Shown piece after piece: positions 62,167 through 64,000 of a DNA stretch of 64,000 nt. Position numbers and translations under genes: made by a program. Within the stretch, counting starts at the first letter, position 1. Each line of letters opens with the position of its first letter. Source of the stretch: CAZMCH01 sp964564735 (lineage in GTDB: Bacteria > Poribacteria > DTPJ01). Below the pieces are notes generated by a model. It did not search any database and was not told the DNA's origin. It saw nothing but the letters and a program-made list of their open reading frames with translations. The stretch covers positions 12,955-76,954 of the forward strand of contig CAZMCH010000008.1 in the NCBI GenBank assembly GCA_964564735.1. The letters run 5' to 3'.

Positions 62167-63636
62167 ATGTCAATTTTGAAGTATTCCGTAATATTTATAA
62201 TAATTTTTAGCTCATTATTTGTTTCTAATTCCTTTTCACAGAGCTTGTCATCTAGTTGGATAGACGGAACTCCTATTTTACGTGAAGAAGCACAAAATAT
62301 TTTACAGGCAATTGGAGAAATAGACAAACCCAAATTAGCCCCGCCAATTATGGCTGATATTATAAAGCCTGCATATACTTTGGGTGATATGAAAAGTTTT
62401 ATAGCAACTAATATGCAAACAAATAGGCAGTATACGCTAAGTGCAACGTTATCCGCTTCTGATGATAGAGCATATATTTTTACTGAAAAAGGAGTAAATA
62501 TTTCAGAAGATAAAATACAAGCGTTGTTAGAATCTTTTGATATTACATACAATCGACTTACAAACCTCTTTGGCTCAATACCCAATAATTTTAATAATGA
62601 CCCAAGAGTTCATTTATTAATAATGAATATTGCTGGTGGTTCGCTTCCTGACGGTTCTAGGATATTGGGTTATTTTAGCCCAATAGACCAATTTACCAAT
62701 GAGCAATTGAGGGCATTGACAAGGTTACGTAGTAATGAAGCAAACATGCTATATATTGATAGTATATCACTTAAATCAAATCAGGTTGATATGAATAGCA
62801 TAATTGCACATGAATTTGCTCATTTATTGCAATGGGGCAGAGATCCAAAAGAGTCGATATGGGTTGATGAAGGATTGGCTGTTTATGCAGAGTCTTTACT
62901 TGGCTATAATGTCAAAGATCGTATATCTGTATTTGCAAAAAATCCAGATGTTTCGCTTAGAATTTGGGACAATAAAGTAGAGAATTATGGTTTTGCATAT
63001 CTTTTCTTTGCCTATATATCAGAAAGATTTGGCGGAATAGACATAATAAAAGAAATCTTTAAGAATAGTGATCAAGACATCGCTGGTATTGAGAATGCTT
63101 TAGCAAAAAATGGAAATGTTGTTTCATTCAACGATATATTTTCTGATTGGGTTATAGCAAATTATCTTGATAATCCTAAATTAGCTGATGGAAGATATGG
63201 ATATGCAACGCTTGATATTACCCTCAAGCCTTCAACAATAGAAACACAATATCCAATAGAGCAAAAATCAGGTATTGTCCTGCCATGGTCGGCGAAATAT
63301 ATTGAATTTCAGAGAGATAATGATAAAGATATGCTATTATATTTTCTTGATAAAGATCAAAAAGACATCAATGCTCGTGCAATAGTAGATATTGACAATA
63401 ATAATATTAGCGTTTTCTCTGTTGTCTCAGATAATGATCCATTGAAAAAATCATCTATTTCAAAAGACGATTTAAGTATAATAGTAGTAGTAACATCTCA
63501 ACCTAACCCACCCGACATTATAAAGAATAATTCTTCTTATACATATTCTGCCGAAATTAAAGCGTCAAGTATTTCTGTTTCTACTCTTGGGAATAAAATT
63601 ACCACATGGGGTAGTATCAAGAAAGACCAACCATAA
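62167..63636 (+). CDS. Secreted zinc metalloprotease with TWxxIK C-terminal tail
   Basis: A 489-residue protein from ATG 62167, seven bases after GGGGTG. Signal peptide ends near SNSFS. Zinc motif H215-E-F-A-H219 within IIAHEFAHLLQW and third ligand region Glu235 in WVDEGLAVYAE, the gluzincin pattern (HEXXH plus downstream Glu) as in M30/M4-like peptidases. A C-terminal beta domain (about 360-465) precedes the tail NKITTWGSIKKDQP following ISVSTLG, the same type as the LamG and beta-sandwich proteins. Extracellular proteolysis is likely; specificity unknown. Confidence 0.8.
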   Translation: MSILKYSVIFIIIFSSLFVSNSFSQSLSSSWIDGTPILREEAQNILQAIGEIDKPKLAPPIMADIIKPAYTLGDMKSFIATNMQTNRQYTLSATLSASDDRAYIFTEKGVNISEDKIQALLESFDITYNRLTNLFGSIPNNFNNDPRVHLLIMNIAGGSLPDGSRILGYFSPIDQFTNEQLRALTRLRSNEANMLYIDSISLKSNQVDMNSIIAHEFAHLLQWGRDPKESIWVDEGLAVYAESLLGYNVKDRISVFAKNPDVSLRIWDNKVENYGFAYLFFAYISERFGGIDIIKEIFKNSDQDIAGIENALAKNGNVVSFNDIFSDWVIANYLDNPKLADGRYGYATLDITLKPSTIETQYPIEQKSGIVLPWSAKYIEFQRDNDKDMLLYFLDKDQKDINARAIVDIDNNNISVFSVVSDNDPLKKSSISKDDLSIIVVVTSQPNPPDIIKNNSSYTYSAEIKASSISVSTLGNKITTWGSIKKDQP

Positions 63637-63646
63637 ATATTCTCCC

Positions 63647-63675
63647 TTGAAATTAGATATTTGGTATGATATTCT
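63647..63675 (+). promoter_or_regulatory. Predicted promoter for the final gene
   Basis: TTGAAA, 17 bases, TATTCT, about 120 bases before the GTG start at 63797. Confidence 0.45.
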
Positions 63676-63796
63676 TAGTTAAAGACAAGGTATTTTTTAG
63701 TTAAGGTATGTATTATATTATTTTATGAAAATGTCTTGCTTTCAAGGAATATTTTTTCAATGACAAATATTTTAACCATACAAGGGAGGATAAAAA

Positions 63797-64000
63797 GTGC
63801 ATCCATTTGCAAATTTAATTATACCAAAAGGCTCTGTTGGGATATATTGGTTTGAGCAAAACAGCTATGCAATAAAAGATTCCCACAGCACAATAATTTT
63901 AATTGACCCGTATTTCCCGCATGATCGCCCTGCTGATGTTTTTGTTCATACAGAACTGCCTCTTGATGAATCTCAATTACCAGTCAATTATGTTCTGATG
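63797..64000 (+). CDS. Metallo-beta-lactamase-fold hydrolase, UlaG-like (3' end cut off)
   Basis: Sixty-eight codons are open from GTG at 63797, six bases after GGGAGGA, to the right edge. The translation starts MHPFANLIIPKGSVGIYW and continues WFEQNSYAIKDSHSTIILID, then PYFPHDRPADVF and LPVNYVLM. The IxWFEQNSYAIK and DPYF...VNYVL pattern is that of UlaG-type MBL-fold hydrolases, where the THDHxDH zinc motif follows shortly; that motif lies beyond the window. Activity may be a lactonase such as L-ascorbate-6-phosphate lactonase, or another esterase. Confidence 0.7.
   Translation, partial: MHPFANLIIPKGSVGIYWFEQNSYAIKDSHSTIILIDPYFPHDRPADVFVHTELPLDESQLPVNYVLM

Overview
The window is AT-rich bacterial chromosome (by eye well under 45% G+C) with one 10-base run of N, so it is probably a scaffold from a metagenome or draft assembly. 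Housekeeping genes (purD, mreB, nadD-yacG-yqeK-rsfS-argS, cca, tkt, mutS, an S41 protease, one tRNA-Arg) alternate with many enzymes for degrading glycans and sugar acids (sulfatase, several putative glycoside hydrolases, GH51 arabinofuranosidase, Gfo/Idh/MocA oxidoreductases, sugar-phosphate isomerase-like TIM barrels, an enolase-superfamily dehydratase, SSS and DMT transporters) and secreted LamG-type proteins. Secreted LamG proteins, FlgD-like C-terminal domains, outer-membrane barrel candidates and these catabolic families suggest a Gram-negative, glycan-feeding lineage such as candidate phylum Poribacteria or a Planctomycetes/FCB-like relative. That assignment is inference and no marker here proves it. 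A glycyl-radical enzyme implies at least periodic anoxia.

Layout: 0-7 kb: a truncated secreted protein, two paralogous secreted beta-sandwich proteins, an oxidoreductase, a four-repeat protein, a DMT permease that appears to start with ATT, and a TIM-barrel isomerase. 7-14 kb: purD, a large esterase-like hydrolase, a GAF-GAF-GGDEF protein with mreB, and a MazF-type toxin-antitoxin pair. 14-18.5 kb: sulfatase, glycoside hydrolase and barrel, probably one polysaccharide operon. 18.7-24.7 kb: a sigma-region-2-only small protein on the minus strand, then a GxGYxYP hydrolase leading into nadD-yacG-yqeK-rsfS-argS. 24.9-32 kb: a tandem amidohydrolase, an SDR, a LamG protein, a conserved unknown, a DUF4838 protein and a second oxidoreductase. 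32-43 kb (minus strand): response regulator, Zn-alcohol dehydrogenase, SSS symporter, cca, FN3/FlgD protein, tkt, S41 protease, PHP phosphatase, tRNA-Arg(CCT). 43.5-49.7 kb: a dead IS630-type transposase fragment, GH51 with the assembly gap, a B12-binding radical SAM protein, mutS. 49.8-58.4 kb (minus): glycyl-radical enzyme, a Tyr-rich/Arg-Glu-rich secreted protein, an enolase-family dehydratase, an isomerase and a putative hydrolase. 58.5-64 kb: two tandem LamG paralogues, a large DUF6785-like membrane protein, a secreted zinc metalloprotease and the start of a metallo-beta-lactamase-fold hydrolase.

The most striking signal is a shared C-terminal tail. Six proteins with signal peptides but three unrelated architectures (two beta-sandwich, three LamG, one metalloprotease) all end in about 20 residues of the form [SA]V[SNAD]-x(n)-T[TA]W[AGS]xIK followed by a few polar residues. 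This looks like a sorting, anchoring or processing signal. Other points of interest are a sigma-like orphan, an ArgRS lacking both HIGH histidines, a promoter with an overlapping palindromic operator before the glycyl-radical enzyme, and two families of small palindromic intergenic elements.
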